From positions 6,337,433 to 6,401,432 of the forward strand of contig NC_135120.1 in NCBI RefSeq assembly GCF_050908995.1: a DNA stretch of 64,000 nucleotides, read 5' to 3'. The position numbers and the translations under genes were made by a program. The notes under the pieces are model-generated. The model worked only from the letters and a program-made list of their open reading frames with translations. It ran no database searches and had not been told where the DNA came from. Positions 11,871 through 24,063 of this stretch are shown piece after piece. The number at the start of each line of letters is the position of its first letter. The first letter of the stretch is position 1. This DNA comes from Andrena cerasifolii (Eukaryota; Arthropoda; Insecta; Hymenoptera; Andrenidae).

Positions 11871-12522
11871 ATATAGATTTGATATGATATAGCTACCTTC
11901 AAACAGGTTCACTCTTTTCTAGAGATAATAGTGTTACTATAAAATCGAAGTGAAAGTTTCGAACTTATTATCCCGTAGGACACGATCATGGCATAATTAA
12001 TAGTTTCTTCTTGAATGATGTTCTTGAAGATTCGAAACGGAGGAAGTTCAGGTTAGGTTGCAGCTGAAGCCAGGACTAAACGATTTTTAATGGCACATTA
12101 AGCGTTATTCATTACGAAAGTTCGAAGCAAATCTGAGGACTTGCAGCTGAGCTAGACACCTTTTTATACCGTTTCTTGCGCCTTTTGTGCGCACATGGCT
12201 AATATCGATCGGGTTATCATGTAGTAGGCGTCTGAAGAGGCTGCACTGATAATTAGACACTAAAGCAAACGCACCACAACATCTTACTTTCATGTTGCAT
12301 TTCTTGTATTTTCATCCACGAATTGTATTATTAGTCTGTCTTGTATCTTCCTCTGTTGAAGCATGTGATTTTTTCGTCAATAGGAGAACATTTGAATACC
12401 AGATGTCCGGTTAATGGAGGTTCTACTGTCTTACAATCTTTCCCAGATATTTCCATATTCTAGCAAATTTATAAAAATTCTATATTCAAAATTATTTTCC
12501 TCTCCCATAAGATATATCATTA
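11871..12522. other. Unassigned sequence
   Basis: The stretch contains a GGTTAGGTT motif near 12050, as is common in insect genomes. No gene or repeat boundaries are recognised. Confidence 0.4.
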
Positions 12523-13140
12523 GGGACATTCCCAGCGAAATCGGACACTTTTTGGAGTAACATTTCGGATGTGGCTGAAATTTGAATATGATGTAGTCTT
12601 TAGGGATATATAAACACATCTCGAAGGATTTTTGACAATTTTGAAAAATGACGATTTTACAGCTGTTTGAAGGTAAGTGCTAACTTTTTTCCAATAAATT
12701 ATAACTATGGAAGTAGTAAACGGATGGAGATGAGGTTTACGGCGATTTGTAGGAAAGACATTGAAGTTTTAAGAAAAAATTATATCAGTTTCAGAAACAA
12801 ATTTTTTTAACCATTTTTGTGCAATTATTTTAAACAAATGCAGGTTTTTAACATCGGGCGCAATTTTAAAAATCTAGAAGAAAAGGAGAATATAGTTCTA
12901 TCCTTTCCCTTGATGGACTAATTTTCAAAAATATGGACATTTTAAAATTGGGCCCTGTAAAAATTCTCCAAAGTTGACGTCGCGTCACCCAGCACCGCTT
13001 TCTTATACAGGATTCTCGAAAATGGTAAGTATTTGAAAAAAACTGAAGCAGGAAAATTCTTACTGTTTTTTATATCCAACATAATACGGTATCTCAATTT
13101 TTGGTGTTCGCAATATTTTCCTTGCAACGGGGGTGACATT
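12523..13140. mobile_element. GGGACATTCC-family element, left part
   Basis: Starts GGGACATTCCCAGCGAAATC. It matches, in places inverted and with shuffled segment order, the complete element at 39236-39990, including the AACCTGCATTTG, GATTTTACAGCTGTTTGAA and TATACAGGATTCTCGAAA blocks. No right terminus was found. Confidence 0.6.
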
Positions 13141-13970
13141 TAGTTTTTTAAATGGAATGCTATATATTTAATTACCGAATATGAAAGCGACTGTCAAGAC
13201 AAAATCAACCATATGGTACACTATGACCTTCAAGGCCACACAAGGTTAGGAATGAAAGAAAGAAACCCTATCTACTAAATAGGTAGTTCAATATATTTAC
13301 TTGTTTATTCAACCAATCATCCACTAATAATTCTTACCTATATTTAAACTGAGAGCTTGTAGATTTTTCTTTAAGTTGAAATAAGAATTTTTAATTTTTT
13401 ATGTTCCAATCGCTTTTGGCCCTGAGAGCCAGCTGTCAAGACATGCCGGCAGACAATGTTGTATAACTCCGCCGTTTTAAAACTTTAAGTAATAAATAAT
13501 GCATAAAAGTAAAGTTGAAATGTTGCCTAACATCTCCTAACAAGATCCCGATATTTCACTGAACAATTACCTGAGAAAGCAAATTTTTTTACTCCTTCTT
13601 TTAGGCTTACAAAGTGATGTATCCCCTTAAAAACAATGTGGGGTAAACGGTACAGTAGTTGACCACCTAAGAGCTTTAGTTTAGGTAAACGCTATGGAAT
13701 AAGTAACTCGAATTTGGTAAATGAAGTTTCGTTATACCAGGCAGAAAGAGAATTATTGAAGACGCTTATAACACCAAAAAAACTTTGAAAAATCAGTAGT
13801 TTCGAATTTATGCTTTATAAAGAAAAATAACTCAAAATTCGAATTATTGACCGGCCGTGGCATAGTTGTTGACCACTTGTTGAATATAAAAGCAAAATAG
13901 CATATCTCTCACTTTAAGATCACTTTTAGTAAAACCATCAGTCAGCATATCTTTTTCTCAGCACTACTAT
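13141..13970. other. Unassigned AT-rich sequence
   Basis: Nothing recognised. It precedes the LINE remnant and may hold more decayed LINE sequence, but no frame supports this. Confidence 0.4.
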
Positions 13971-14162
13971 AATGTAAGAAATCAAGCGCCTAGAATGCTT
14001 GGTTTCGTTATGCGTGAATCCACAGATTTTGTTAATCCTGGTACCTTAATCACCCTGTACAACGCATTAGTCGTTCCCCATTTACTGTACGCGTCTCCTG
14101 TGTGGAATCCCTATCAGGAAAAATATGTTACATTATTGGAACCCGTTCAGCATAAATTCTTA
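13971..14162 (+). pseudogene. LINE reverse transcriptase C-terminal fragment
   Basis: The plus strand reads 64 codons that include PRMLGFVMRESTDF, LYNALVVPHLLYASPVWNPY and EPVQHKFL before a TGA at 14163. This is the thumb region that follows the reverse transcriptase palm in Jockey/CR1/I-type LINEs, where the pattern is typically LGF..R...F.......LY..LV.P.LEY.S..WNP.......E.VQ.KF. The catalytic palm is missing, and the TTAA-type end at 14176 begins straight after. It is a dead 5'-truncated or interrupted fragment. The subfamily cannot be fixed. Confidence 0.75.
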
Positions 14163-14175
14163 TGACTGCTGGCTT

Positions 14176-14935
14176 TTAAGGGTGTATTGGACCTATCTTC
14201 AAAATGGTGCTAAGTGGATGAAAATTTCTGAGATTGTTCTTTCTAATCTTCCTGATGTGCTCCAAAAATTTTAAACGAATTCACTAAATGGTTGCTGAGT
14301 TATAACGATTTTAATTTCCACTGACTTTACACGTACTCTTATGGAAAGAGACGACCCTGGCAGATAAAACAGCTGAAAAAATGTTGAAGAAATACTACCA
14401 ATGTTTTCAATTTTTTTTTACAAGTAGTATATGGGTAGATGAAAATATCTACCAAGTTTCAATTGTTTTCACTGCACCATTTTAAAGAAATAAATTATAA
14501 CCTGAGAAAACTGTAAATTCAGGGCATTTGCAGGGCCAAAAGTTTAGCAAATAATGCAAATAAAGTTGAAATCCTGATTTTTTTCGCGCGATTTTTGCAC
14601 GAAAAAATCAGGATTTCAACTTTATATAGCCGCTATTTTGTTTTAAATTAATATTTCGGAAAATTCCCTCCGTCAATCTGAGGATACATTAATATATTAA
14701 CGAAATCTTGTTTGTATTTTGATTTTGGATAATCTGGTTCCGAATGTCAGCGCTCACCGCAAAAGCAAATTTTTAAAAAGGCTTCTTGGATGTGGGTTGT
14801 TATTCTATTACAAACCTAAATATTTTTCTACGAAAAAATTACGAAATATTCTTTAAATGTTGCTCTTTTCAGTGCAAAAAGTTCTGCAAGAATATCTGCT
14901 TCCGCTTTTTAAAAAATTTCGCGTGGAATGTCCCA
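14176..14935. mobile_element. Hybrid-end foldback element (family D body)
   Basis: The left end, TTAAGGGTGTATTGGACCTA, matches the left end of the TTAA element at 43923, and the next 340 bp also match it. The right end, GCGTGGAATGTCCC, is instead the inverse of the GGGACATTCC terminus seen at 12523, 18523 and 39241. A strong hairpin lies at 14568-14622, where AAATCCTGATTTTTT is mirrored across a 20-base loop. The body from 14430 is repeated at 18570-19050. Confidence 0.65.
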
Positions 14936-16031
14936 TTAGTAAAATAAAAACAGTTCACTCTAAACTGTATGTTCATTTCTCCTCCCAATAATTTGCGCAT
15001 TGATTCATTATCCACCGTGTATAACATTATATATACACTGTGCATTGGCGATCGCTTATTTAATCACGATGTACCAATCATGTTAACCCATATTTGCGGT
15101 TTGTTCCCTGGATGAACTTAAAAGTCATTGTTGTTACACGGTGTTGTGGCAGCGTGTATGCACAATACATTACGCCTGACGATGTCAAATATATCGGGCT
15201 AGGTACCAAAATTAGTCGTGCGTGTACATTGATGTGTTTGATCGCAGTTTGACTCCCCATTTCATTCGATTCAATGGCTGGAAAATGGAACGAGAGGCAT
15301 TAATTTCAGCAAATTGCGTGCATCCCGCAAAATAACAATATCCTGTTTTGTTACAGAAAGGAATGGCAAGTGTTAAAAGCAACGTTTCCGTGGCTGTAAA
15401 TTTTGGGGAGCTCGATTAAACCATAATCAATAAACATCTGTCTTGCCAGCAACAGTATATAAATATTTAACAAATTTATTACGAGTAACTATATTTTGTA
15501 ATAAACTGAGGTAGATACATCAATATTTTCCATAAAAATTATTTGGGATAGTGTGCTAAATTTTTCTACAGTACACAGGGTTTATGTTTCGATAAAAGTT
15601 GGCTTCTGTTATATTTAAAGCTTAAAATTCAAGAATATTTTTATTAAATATATAAGCTTGTAGAAGAGTTAATATAAAAATATCAAGTTTTTTTACATGG
15701 TATATTAAAAAAATTATTTTTACTGCTGGTACAAATTAAAGGAACACTAGAATTTCCCGAAAATGTTGGTCATTTTCAAATGGCTGTATCTCCGGGAAAA
15801 ACGGTCGTAAATAGTATTAAAAAAAAGCATTTTAACCCTTGAAGTTTCTAGTTTCTCAGTCAAGAACTCATTTTTTCATCCATTATGATACTGTTTTGTC
15901 AAGATGAAGCCCAGAAAACGAAGTTTCAAAATTTTTTACCTAGTTTGAACGTATGTACGGTCCAAAAAAAAATTTTTCAGATAAATCCAATGGAGGGCTC
16001 TTATAAAGCAAACATTTCTCTTTAATTTTAT
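14936..16031. other. Unassigned AT-rich sequence
   Basis: No gene or repeat with clear ends. Open frames are short. Confidence 0.4.
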
Positions 16032-16489
16032 TTGTTTTTGGCTTGCTGTGTGATTTTTATTGACCGAGTTGTTCGCGATCAAAGTAAAAAAGGTACTTTT
16101 TACTTTGAACACCTATACACGCGAACGTATGATCGTAAAAAAATTTTCATGAGTGTTTTGGATAGCTCAGAAATTTTTCTTCCAGAGCCTTTAGTTACCA
16201 ATTTAATGAGATTTTTTGCATCGTATTTTTTTCATTTTAAAATAACCCCAAAAATTGAATATTCGCTATTTTTTAGAAAACATGATGCCACTTCAAGGAA
16301 AATTATGAAATCATTGAAGTGTCCACGTTTTTTGTCAGTTAAAACTACCCTTAAACACTGTGCAGAAGGCCGGACCGATCAGATTTTTTCCCGTATGTCC
16401 TAGAAAAATTGAGGTTTAACCTTTATTACGCTGTTCCTCTTCAAAATTCTTTTTTTTGTTCTCGCGGCTTTTGAACAATTGTTGCGCGT
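16032..16489. other. Unassigned open stretch
   Basis: The plus strand is open for 123 codons (16032-16403). The translation is Phe/Lys-rich and matches nothing I recognise. There is no splice context or conserved motif. It may be a decayed repeat frame, so no function is proposed. Confidence 0.2.
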
Positions 16490-16872
16490 TTATTTGTTAT
16501 AAATATAAATTATTTTGCTGGGAGGATGTTTAAATTTATGAAACTTTAAAATTTTTAACCAATTCTATTTTTTATTAAAAAGATAGTTTATTAAAATTTA
16601 TTAGATTAAATTACCTTAGGGATAACAGCGTAATATCTTTGGAAAGATCATATTAATAAATATGATTGCGACCTCGATGTTGAATTAAGATATAATTTGA
16701 ATGCAGGAGGTTAAATTTTAAGTCTGTTCGACTTATAAAATCTTACATGATTTTAGTTCAAATCGGCGTGAGCCAGATTGGTTTCTATCTATATTTATTT
16801 AAGAAATTTTTGTACGAAAGGACTTAATTTATGAATTATTTTTTAAAGTTATATTAAGATTTAAATAAATTA
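16490..16872 (+). pseudogene. rrnL: NUMT: 3' part of mitochondrial 16S rRNA
   Basis: The sequence carries the most conserved 3' blocks of insect mitochondrial large-subunit rRNA, in order: TTAGGGATAACAGCGTAAT, GATTGCGACCTCGATGTTG, GCAGGAGGTTAAA, CTGTTCGACTTATAAAATCT, CGGCGTGAGCCAGATTGGTT and TACGAAAGGAC. The peptidyl-transferase region is therefore well preserved. It is followed directly by tRNA-Leu, the order expected in insect mitochondrial DNA read in the rRNA sense. It sits in nuclear repeat sequence and lacks the 5' part of the rRNA, so it is a nuclear mitochondrial copy. The left boundary near 16490 is approximate. Confidence 0.9.
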
Positions 16873-16911
16873 ACTTCCTTGGCAGAATAGTGCGTTAAAT
16901 TTAGAATTTAA
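16873..16911 (+). pseudogene. trnL1: NUMT: 5' part of mitochondrial tRNA-Leu(UAG)
   Basis: The fragment shows the acceptor 5' strand, a D arm (GCAG....GTGC) and a perfect 5-bp anticodon stem TTAAA/TTTAA around the loop TTTAGAA, with anticodon TAG at 16902-16904. The T arm and 3' acceptor strand are missing because the sequence turns into an AT microsatellite. Confidence 0.8.
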
Positions 16912-17155
16912 AATAAAATATATAAAATATATAAAATATATAAAAAATATAAAATATATGAAATATATATAAAATATATGAAATATATATAAAATATATG
17001 AAATATATATAAAATATATGAAATATATATAAAATATATGAAATATATATAAAATATATGAAATATATATAAAATATATAAAATATATAAAATATATAAA
17101 ATATATAAAATATATAAAATATATAAAATATATAAAATATATAAAATATATAAAT
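16912..17155. repeat. AT microsatellite / 20-bp tandem array
   Basis: The array consists of TATAAAATA units. Between about 16955 and 17070 it becomes a regular 20-bp unit, AAATATATATAAAATATATG. It begins exactly where the mitochondrial tRNA copy is cut off. Confidence 0.9.
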
Positions 17156-18520
17156 TTAACTTATTTGAATATAGATTTCTTATATTAATACACTCGTGTA
17201 AAAAATACTTAATACCTAAAATTTGTCCGTTCTTAATTTCGGTAACAAGAAACTACTTTTTCACGGCTTTGTAGCTGACACACGTGAAAACATTTATTAA
17301 TCACTTAATTATATGTTATGATATACAATAGCGAACCCATCAGCAAGATACTTTGAATATTCACGAATCGAATTCAATACTTTTAACGCCCGTTCCGAAC
17401 CGAAGGAAATCATATTTAAATATAAAGGATAAAGTGTCAATAATTGGGACTGGGTCGCTAATTGGAACATTTACCTTACATGGCCTAATGTGCTTTATAA
17501 ATTTCTCCCCCAACACTTTAGCTGGTGGTAAAATTCTAAAGTGCGCAAGTTTAGAGATATTTGCTAATGCATTTGTATACAAGTCCCCTTAACACGCTTT
17601 TAGGAGCAAGAATGTGCAAAATTAAAATATTACAAGACAAATATAAATAGCCGTGAGCACCAGTAGCATAAATGCATACATCCCCAGCGTTCGTTATTAT
17701 GACTCAAAATAAAAAGCCCCCGCGAAAAGTGCCGGAAGTTACCCGGTAATGAGATACTTGCAAAAATGAATATGTACTATGCTCTCTGCCAGAATGGAAA
17801 GAGCACTTTAGGTCGCATAAAATTTTTATCACCGGCAGCGCGATGACAATTTTCTAAACTTATAATGATACTGGTGGGAAGTAGGTACCAGGTTCAAACA
17901 AAACTGTGACGAGGAAAGTAATAGCAAGGGGGGGTTAAAAATTGTCCAACATTCTGGAAGTTTTTATGGCCAGTCAGTTTCAAAGTACCGAAAATAAGGT
18001 AACAATAAAATAAAATTACAACTTCCTTCGCATTATCAAAAGCGTGGTTATTATAAAGATTATCCGACATTGCGGGCGGTGTAAGACTTTTGTTAAAAAT
18101 TTGTCAGCTGCGGAAATAGAAGTAATATTAAAAAGTAATTTTCAATGAGATACGTCGCTTTAGAAAGGATGCAGCAAAAGCTTGGTAAATTAATTCTAAT
18201 TGTATTTATGTCGAAAGCTATTTAAAATTTAAAGGATCGTTTTGGTTTGAGTATAATGGATAGAACAGAAGAACAGAGTAAAATAGTTGCCAAGACTGCC
18301 AAAAGTAGGAACAAGAAAAAATTCGTTTGCTGAAAGTATAATGTAAAATAATATTATACGCAGATTTAATTTGTAAAGGCTTAAATATAACAAGAAAAAT
18401 TTGATATTTCGAACAGACGAACGAATTAATATTAGACAGTGCAGAAGAGAAATAAATATTAATGTATCAAGAAGGAATAGGAATTATCGTGTTCCCTGCA
18501 TACAGTTACGTTTTTAACCT
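17156..18520. other. Unassigned AT-rich sequence
   Basis: No gene recognised. Paired open frames at 17353-17592 on both strands have no domain. No inverted repeat or element ends are seen. Confidence 0.45.
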
Positions 18521-18522
18521 GA

Positions 18523-19050
18523 GGGACATTCCACGCGAAATCGGACACTTTTTGGAGTAACATTTCGGATGAAAATATCTGCCAAGTTTCAATTGTTTTC
18601 ACTACACCGTTTTAAAGAAATAAATTATAACTTGAGAAAACTGTGAATTCAGGGCATTTTCACGGCCAAAAGTTTAGCAAATAATGCAAAGAAATTTGAA
18701 ATCCTGATTTTTTTCGCGCGATTTTTGCACGAAAAAAATCAGGATTTCAGCTTTAAATAGCCGCCATTTTGTTTTAAATTAATATTTCGGAAAATTCCCT
18801 CCGTCAATCTGAGGATACATTAATATATTAACAACGTCTTTTTGTATTTTGATTTTAGATAATCTGGTTCCGAATTGCAGCGCTCACCGCAAAAGCAAAT
18901 TTTTAATAAGGCTTCTTGGATGTGGGTTGTTATTTTATTATAAACGTAAATATTTTTCCACGAAAAAATTACTAAATGTTCTTTAAATGTTGCTCTTTGC
19001 AGTGCAAAAAGTTCTGTAAGAATATCTGCTTCCACTTCTTAAAAAAAAAT
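18523..19050. mobile_element. GGGACATTCC-ended copy of the 14.4-kb body
   Basis: The first 50 bp, from GGGACATTCCACGCGAAATC, match the terminus at 12523. At about 18570 the sequence switches to the body seen at 14430-14935 (GATGAAAATATCTGCCAAG onward), including the same hairpin at 18694-18752. No inverted terminus was found at the right. It is a deletion or recombinant derivative. Confidence 0.6.
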
Positions 19051-19707
19051 TCACAAACATTCGCCTCTTTTCGACCGCCTGACTATGTATAACCCCTTAA
19101 GAGGTTACTTGTCATAAAGAAGGTGTAAAAAATTTGTTTGTGATCAAAAGTTGCAGAGTAATTGGTTAATTCTTTAATAATAAATCAACTAATCCGAAAA
19201 CTATTTAAAAAATATATTTCAGGATGTTTAACTATTAGTAATTTGTAATTAAATATAATGCTCAAAATGTCCGTATTTCTGCTCACGAAAAAAAGCGATG
19301 TAGGTATTTCTACTCACCATTTGTACCAATTTCTGCTCACATAATATGTTGCCTTTTCACGTTAAAATAAGTTACATCCTTTATGGAGAGGTTTTATAAC
19401 ACAACAGTAAAGCATAAAATAATGATAAACAAAAAATAAAATGCCTTCGAATAGAAATAAAGGTTACAGCGTACATTGAATTGTGAGGTTATGTTACTAA
19501 AATTTTGATCAGTAGAAATGCGGACATGGCGGTGATTCACTTGACCCTAAACCTGCTCACTAGTTTTCTACTTAAAAAAAAATTAAAAATAGCAAAAAAT
19601 CTAAATCCAGAGCACAATACGGTGTCTGTTTATGTTATTAAATGACAACTTCTACTGCAAAAACTATTTTCTGTCCAATTATCGAATACCAATAATGACG
19701 CTGTTTC
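19051..19707. other. Unassigned AT-rich sequence
   Basis: Nothing recognised. Confidence 0.45.
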
Positions 19708-19710
19708 TTA

Positions 19711-20142
19711 CAAGGGAAGATCCCGAACCCAAAAATTCAGAAAATTCTGAAACTTTGTGAATATGTAGGGAATTTCCTCCTGATTACAACGCAATTTTTG
19801 TTTGCTGCCCAAATTCACTCGAAGGGGGTGAAATTAACCCCCGTAAACTCGGCTATTTTCCGATTTTGTGTTATAACTCGCGAAATGTAAGAGATAGAAA
19901 AAAAGTTTCAAGACAAAAGTTACTTCTTTTAGTTAGATCTAACATTTGGTAAAAAATTATTTTACATTTCACGAGTTATAACAGAAAATCGGAAAATAAC
20001 CGGATTTCCAGGGGTCAATTACACCCCCCTTAGAGTGAATTTGGGCAGCAAACAAAAATCGCGTTGTAATCAGGGGGAAATTCCCTACATATCCACGAAG
20101 TTTCAGAATTTTTTGAATTCCCGGATTCGGGATGTTCCCTTG
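19711..20142. mobile_element. PIF/Harbinger-like foldback element 1
   Basis: The element is almost wholly palindromic. The ends are CAAGGGAAGATCCCGAACCC and its near inverse, flanked by TTA on both sides (19708-19710 and 20143-20145). A 3-bp TWA duplication fits PIF/Harbinger. Further in, the arms hold CCCAAATTCACTC/GAGTGAATTTGGG and AAAATCGG blocks. No transposase is present. Confidence 0.7.
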
Positions 20143-20145
20143 TTA

Positions 20146-20939
20146 GTTATTATTCATCTCGGCCCGTGACCACCGACCGCAGGTTGACCAAGAGTCCTGA
20201 ACTGATTGCTCTATTTCATTTAGTCCCGGAATATACCGTCCACTCTCGTCGAATAATTCTAACGAAAGTTAGCCGTGGTTGGAGATAATTTTGGTAAATT
20301 TCTCAAGTGAAAACGGTTCCTTCCCCGGTTATAGTTTTGCGAGTAAACCTCACTGGCCTAACTACGGCCGTAACTCAGTCTATACAGATTCCCATGATGA
20401 GCACATGCACCCCCGCTAACAGCAACTGTAAAAGTCTCGAAATTGCTGGCTACTTTCTGGCAAGTTGTAAAATGGAAACGGAGCAAAATTGAAAGTAGAA
20501 GAACACCCTTTCTCTTATCACAGTTCGAGACTCTTCCTCGCAAGAAAAACGTACCAAGAAGAAGTACGCGATACCTGAATCCTCCGGAGTGAGAGAAACG
20601 GGAACAATAGTTTCCCAGAGATACAATAACGCTTCTCTTTGCTCGCCTGGCATAGATGCCAAAGAATGATGATTTTCTTGCGAGTAATAAAAAAAACCTG
20701 CAATAAAAAGACTTGAGCAAAACTAATTCAGAATTTCTTGTAGCGGGGCAGAAACTTTACAATGTCCTTCACGTAGTCCGCTTTTTCGCGCGAAACTCTT
20801 CCGCCGACTGAAAGAAGGACACTCCCTTGCATGACCTCTCCTTTTTCCTTCTTACTCATTCGTGAAACGGTCTCGAAGTTAAGCCCCATTAATGAAAGTT
20901 CCTCGCAGGAAGTTTGTGCAAACCGAAATTATAGTTAAG
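20146..20939. other. Unassigned sequence, GC-richer
   Basis: Short frames occur on both strands between 20300 and 20720, the longest being 120 codons on the minus strand. None shows a domain or splice context. Confidence 0.35.
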
Positions 20940-21012
20940 CTCGACCAGGAACGAACCTGGAACTTCGAATTGTTTAGACCGTGTCCGTTCTAGCCCACTG
21001 TCCTTTGCAAGT
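20940..21012 (-). repeat. tRNA-like SINE head 1
   Basis: The minus strand contains CAGTGGGCTAGAACGGACAC followed by AGGTTCGTTCCTGG, which resemble the A and B boxes of an RNA polymerase III tRNA promoter at tRNA-like spacing. The stems do not close into a cloverleaf, so a tRNA-derived SINE head is more likely than a tRNA gene. Confidence 0.4.
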
Positions 21013-22128
21013 AGTCGAACTCCTTTCGATGAGCAAAGGGCTCGCAGCGAACTTCTTATTTGTCTCCCAAAGAAATGAGAATTGGTCTATTCTTCAATGA
21101 ATCCTCAACCCTTTGACCAGCGGATGATTTTGTAAACAATTAATTTGGGAGCTTACGTTTATTAAGTGTTTTCATTTGTTTTTAATAGTTCTAGAAGTTT
21201 TTACCTATAATTTTCATGCAATACCAAGTGTTTATTTACATACATAGTAGTTTTAAGGTAGTTCCTGAATATTCTACGAAATTCGAGCATTCTTTTAAAT
21301 TTCGTTCAAAACTAATTTCGAATACAAGAAACCCTTGTGCAAAGTTTAAAATCGATTTACCACATAGTTATCGAGAAATTGTTAATTAAAGTTGATGCAT
21401 TTTAACACAGTGGCATATGGCAGAGTCGGAAAAGGGAGGTTATAGTCTCAGGTTTTCTTCTAAAACAGGAAAACTATATTCAAGAAGTGTACCAAAATTG
21501 GCATAAAGGTACATTGAAATGTCACGAAATAAATTTATTAATTTCTGCGAAACTGACCACATGGTTTCTTCGTAAATGCCCATAGAAAAAACAGGTTTAC
21601 GTGCAAATATTTTAGAAATTACGTAGAGCAGTCAACGTGGCAACGTCGCACAATCGATGTGTTCAGATATTTAAATAGCGAACGACGATTCAAATTCATA
21701 TGAATATTTTTTCTGACATTTTGGCTATAAAAGGCGCTCGGAATGTATGCGACATTGTCAGATCTGCTGCTCCAATTCACAACGCTAATTAATTTAATAT
21801 TCCATTTTCGTATAACGATTATTTATATTAACATTCAACTTTTTAAAATATATATACACGATGTTAAATTATTATTTCTATAGTATCATACTACTTTATA
21901 TTTATCGTTTATTACCCAACTATAATTTGACTAACGCAGTTGGTTAGGAACGGAACAACCGAAAGATGAAGTTAAACTTCACAATGGAAACAAATTCAAA
22001 ACGTTCATCGTCGTTAAAATGTTTACGAAAAAAATCAGATAGTGGCTCAAAAATCACTCCCAACAGTGAATCGCGTCAAGCATGACTTATAATAACAGTT
22101 ATATTAATAAGGTTTTGTCAGTGTCCAT
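21013..22128. other. Unassigned AT-rich sequence
   Basis: No gene or element ends recognised. Confidence 0.45.
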
Positions 22129-22200
22129 TTAAGGGGGTACTCTAGTGTAACTGCCCGTTTTTCAACACCATCTTCGGAAATTTATTTAACAAAAATGATA
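22129..22200. mobile_element. Truncated TTAA-type end, relative of 2552
   Basis: TTAAGGGGGTACTCTAGTG, then CCGTTTTT, resembles the end at 2552. No opposite terminus is seen. Confidence 0.4.
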
Positions 22201-22380
22201 AGTCTATTCTATCTGGCGTTTTTCCCGCAGGTTATGGTATGTTTGAAGTAATACTCAGAATTTTTTTGAACTTTTTCATCGCACATATACATAGATATAG
22301 TCGGTAACGTAAACTTCTTCAAAAAAATTATTTTCCGACCAGCTCGACACGGTCGGACTCTCTGGCACGCACCGCTGACC

Positions 22381-22467
22381 AGAGATGGGCAAAAATTATT
22401 TGAAATAAAAATTTGTGTACACACAAATGTACACAAATTTTTATTTCAAATAATTTTTTGCCCATCT
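22381..22467. repeat. Near-perfect palindrome (about 40-bp arms)
   Basis: AGATGGGCAAAAATTATTTG at the left is mirrored by CAAATAATTTTTTGCCCATC at the right, with GTGTACAC-like sequence in the centre. A related AGAGATGGGCA start occurs at 47355, suggesting a small foldback family. Confidence 0.75.
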
Positions 22468-22584
22468 CCGCCGCTAACTCACGGCCTACTTAGTGGCCGC
22501 TGAGAGGCAAAGTTATATTGCGCCATCTGTACTCATGTAATTCTACAATTTCAGACCCACATGACACATTCAGACCCATTACGA

Positions 22585-22632
22585 ATAGTAATTAGTAATT
22601 ACTAATTAGTAATTAGTAATTAGTAATTAAAT
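22585..22632. repeat. AGTAATT short tandem repeat
   Basis: About six imperfect copies of a 7-base unit (AGTAATT/ACTAATT). Confidence 0.75.
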
Positions 22633-23090
22633 TCAATTTTGCCCAACTTAGGGGGTAACTTACTTTAACGATCGCGATTTAAACGCGGTGAAACGACCGC
22701 GATAAATGCGACTTTTCCGTGCGCTCCGCGAAAATGAAATTATGGCTAGCTCATTATGTAAAGTACGCAACGGTTGTTCCCCTTCCAGTAAAGTTAATTG
22801 ACGTGAATCAAAAAATTGCAGACAGTAATTTAACGAGTTGTTTTCATGAAGCTGAATCGAACGAGATTTTAGATTGGCTTGTTATTAGATCTTGAATATC
22901 CTGCCGATTAATTTTTCGCTGAGGATATTATGATACTTAATCTTACAGCTGCAAGCAACAGATTGGAAAAAAGGTGGATGGCTTGCTTTGAATTGTTAGG
23001 ATCGACCTCAAAGTACCTTGAATTATGTACAAATTTGTATTAATTTAAAACACTGCAAAAGGTAGGGGAAGGTGGGGCAAGACGGGGTAG

Positions 23091-23827
23091 TTAAGGGGAG
23101 GTTCCGGTCTAAAAATCGATTTTTCTTTTATTTCATTTTTCAAATGTTCAACCTTTTAAGAATATGTGTTTAAAAAGATTTGTTGAAATTTGTAAAATTC
23201 CCGAAGTTATAGGCATTTGTGTTACGGCAAATACACGGGTAAAACCCGGCCACTTGGCGCCCACGTCAAACTTTAAACGCGTTTTTCGCGAAACAGAGTC
23301 TCAAAACGGTGGCACCTGTATCTCCAAAAGTTATTATCCGATTCAAATGAAACTTTTTTTATTTTGAAGAATATACTTCTGGCTAGGGAGATACCAGAAA
23401 AATACAAAAAAATTGAAAATTTATAATTTTCAAAGGCGTTGAAAGAACGAAAAATATAGGGGGAAAGTGATTTCTAACTTCAAGTGTCGTTGTTTTCTAA
23501 TAAAATGTCATTTTTGTAATTTTGTTTGGTTTCTCCCCTAGCCAGAAGTATATTCTTCAAAATAAGAAAAGTTTCAGTCCAATCGGATAATAACTTTTAG
23601 GGATACAGGTCCCACTGATTTGAATCAATTTTTTGACGCCTTGACTTTAACGACTTCCCAGTGCCGTCTGCAATGATTAATTATAAAACAAAAAATATAT
23701 TTCTATAACTTAAGACATCCTTAATACAATGCAAAAAGTCCCATTAAATTATATATAGTAGTTTTCCTTTAATTAATTCCTGAAGATCACCTATTTTTGG
23801 GGGCTCTAGACTGGAAAGTCCCCTTAA
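23091..23827. mobile_element. TTAA-flanked element, family A, copy 2 (nested)
   Basis: TTAA at 23091-23094 and 23824-23827 flanks ends equivalent to those of 3442-4177, in the opposite orientation. The length differs by one base from copy 1 and the interior is closely similar. It inserted into the pogo-like element 26 bp from its left end, so it is the younger of the two. Confidence 0.85.
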
Positions 23828-24063
23828 GGTTTGATGATGAATACAACACAGATTTTCATAATCAACTAATAAATTTTATGTCTGAACCATTCTTTGGTAA
23901 TACTTCTTTCAGTTTAACTATGAATCAACCTAAGTTTTACAGGTTTGGAATAAATAAAAAAATTCAGAAAAAGTCATTTCTCCCCATCTTGCCCCACAGG
24001 TGGGGTAAGATGGGGTACCAATTAAAAAACAATATAAATAAAGCATATATATATACACAGTAA

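Noticed and set aside
16032..16403. 123-codon plus-strand open frame
   Set aside because: AT-rich, Lys/Phe-rich translation without recognisable motif or context.
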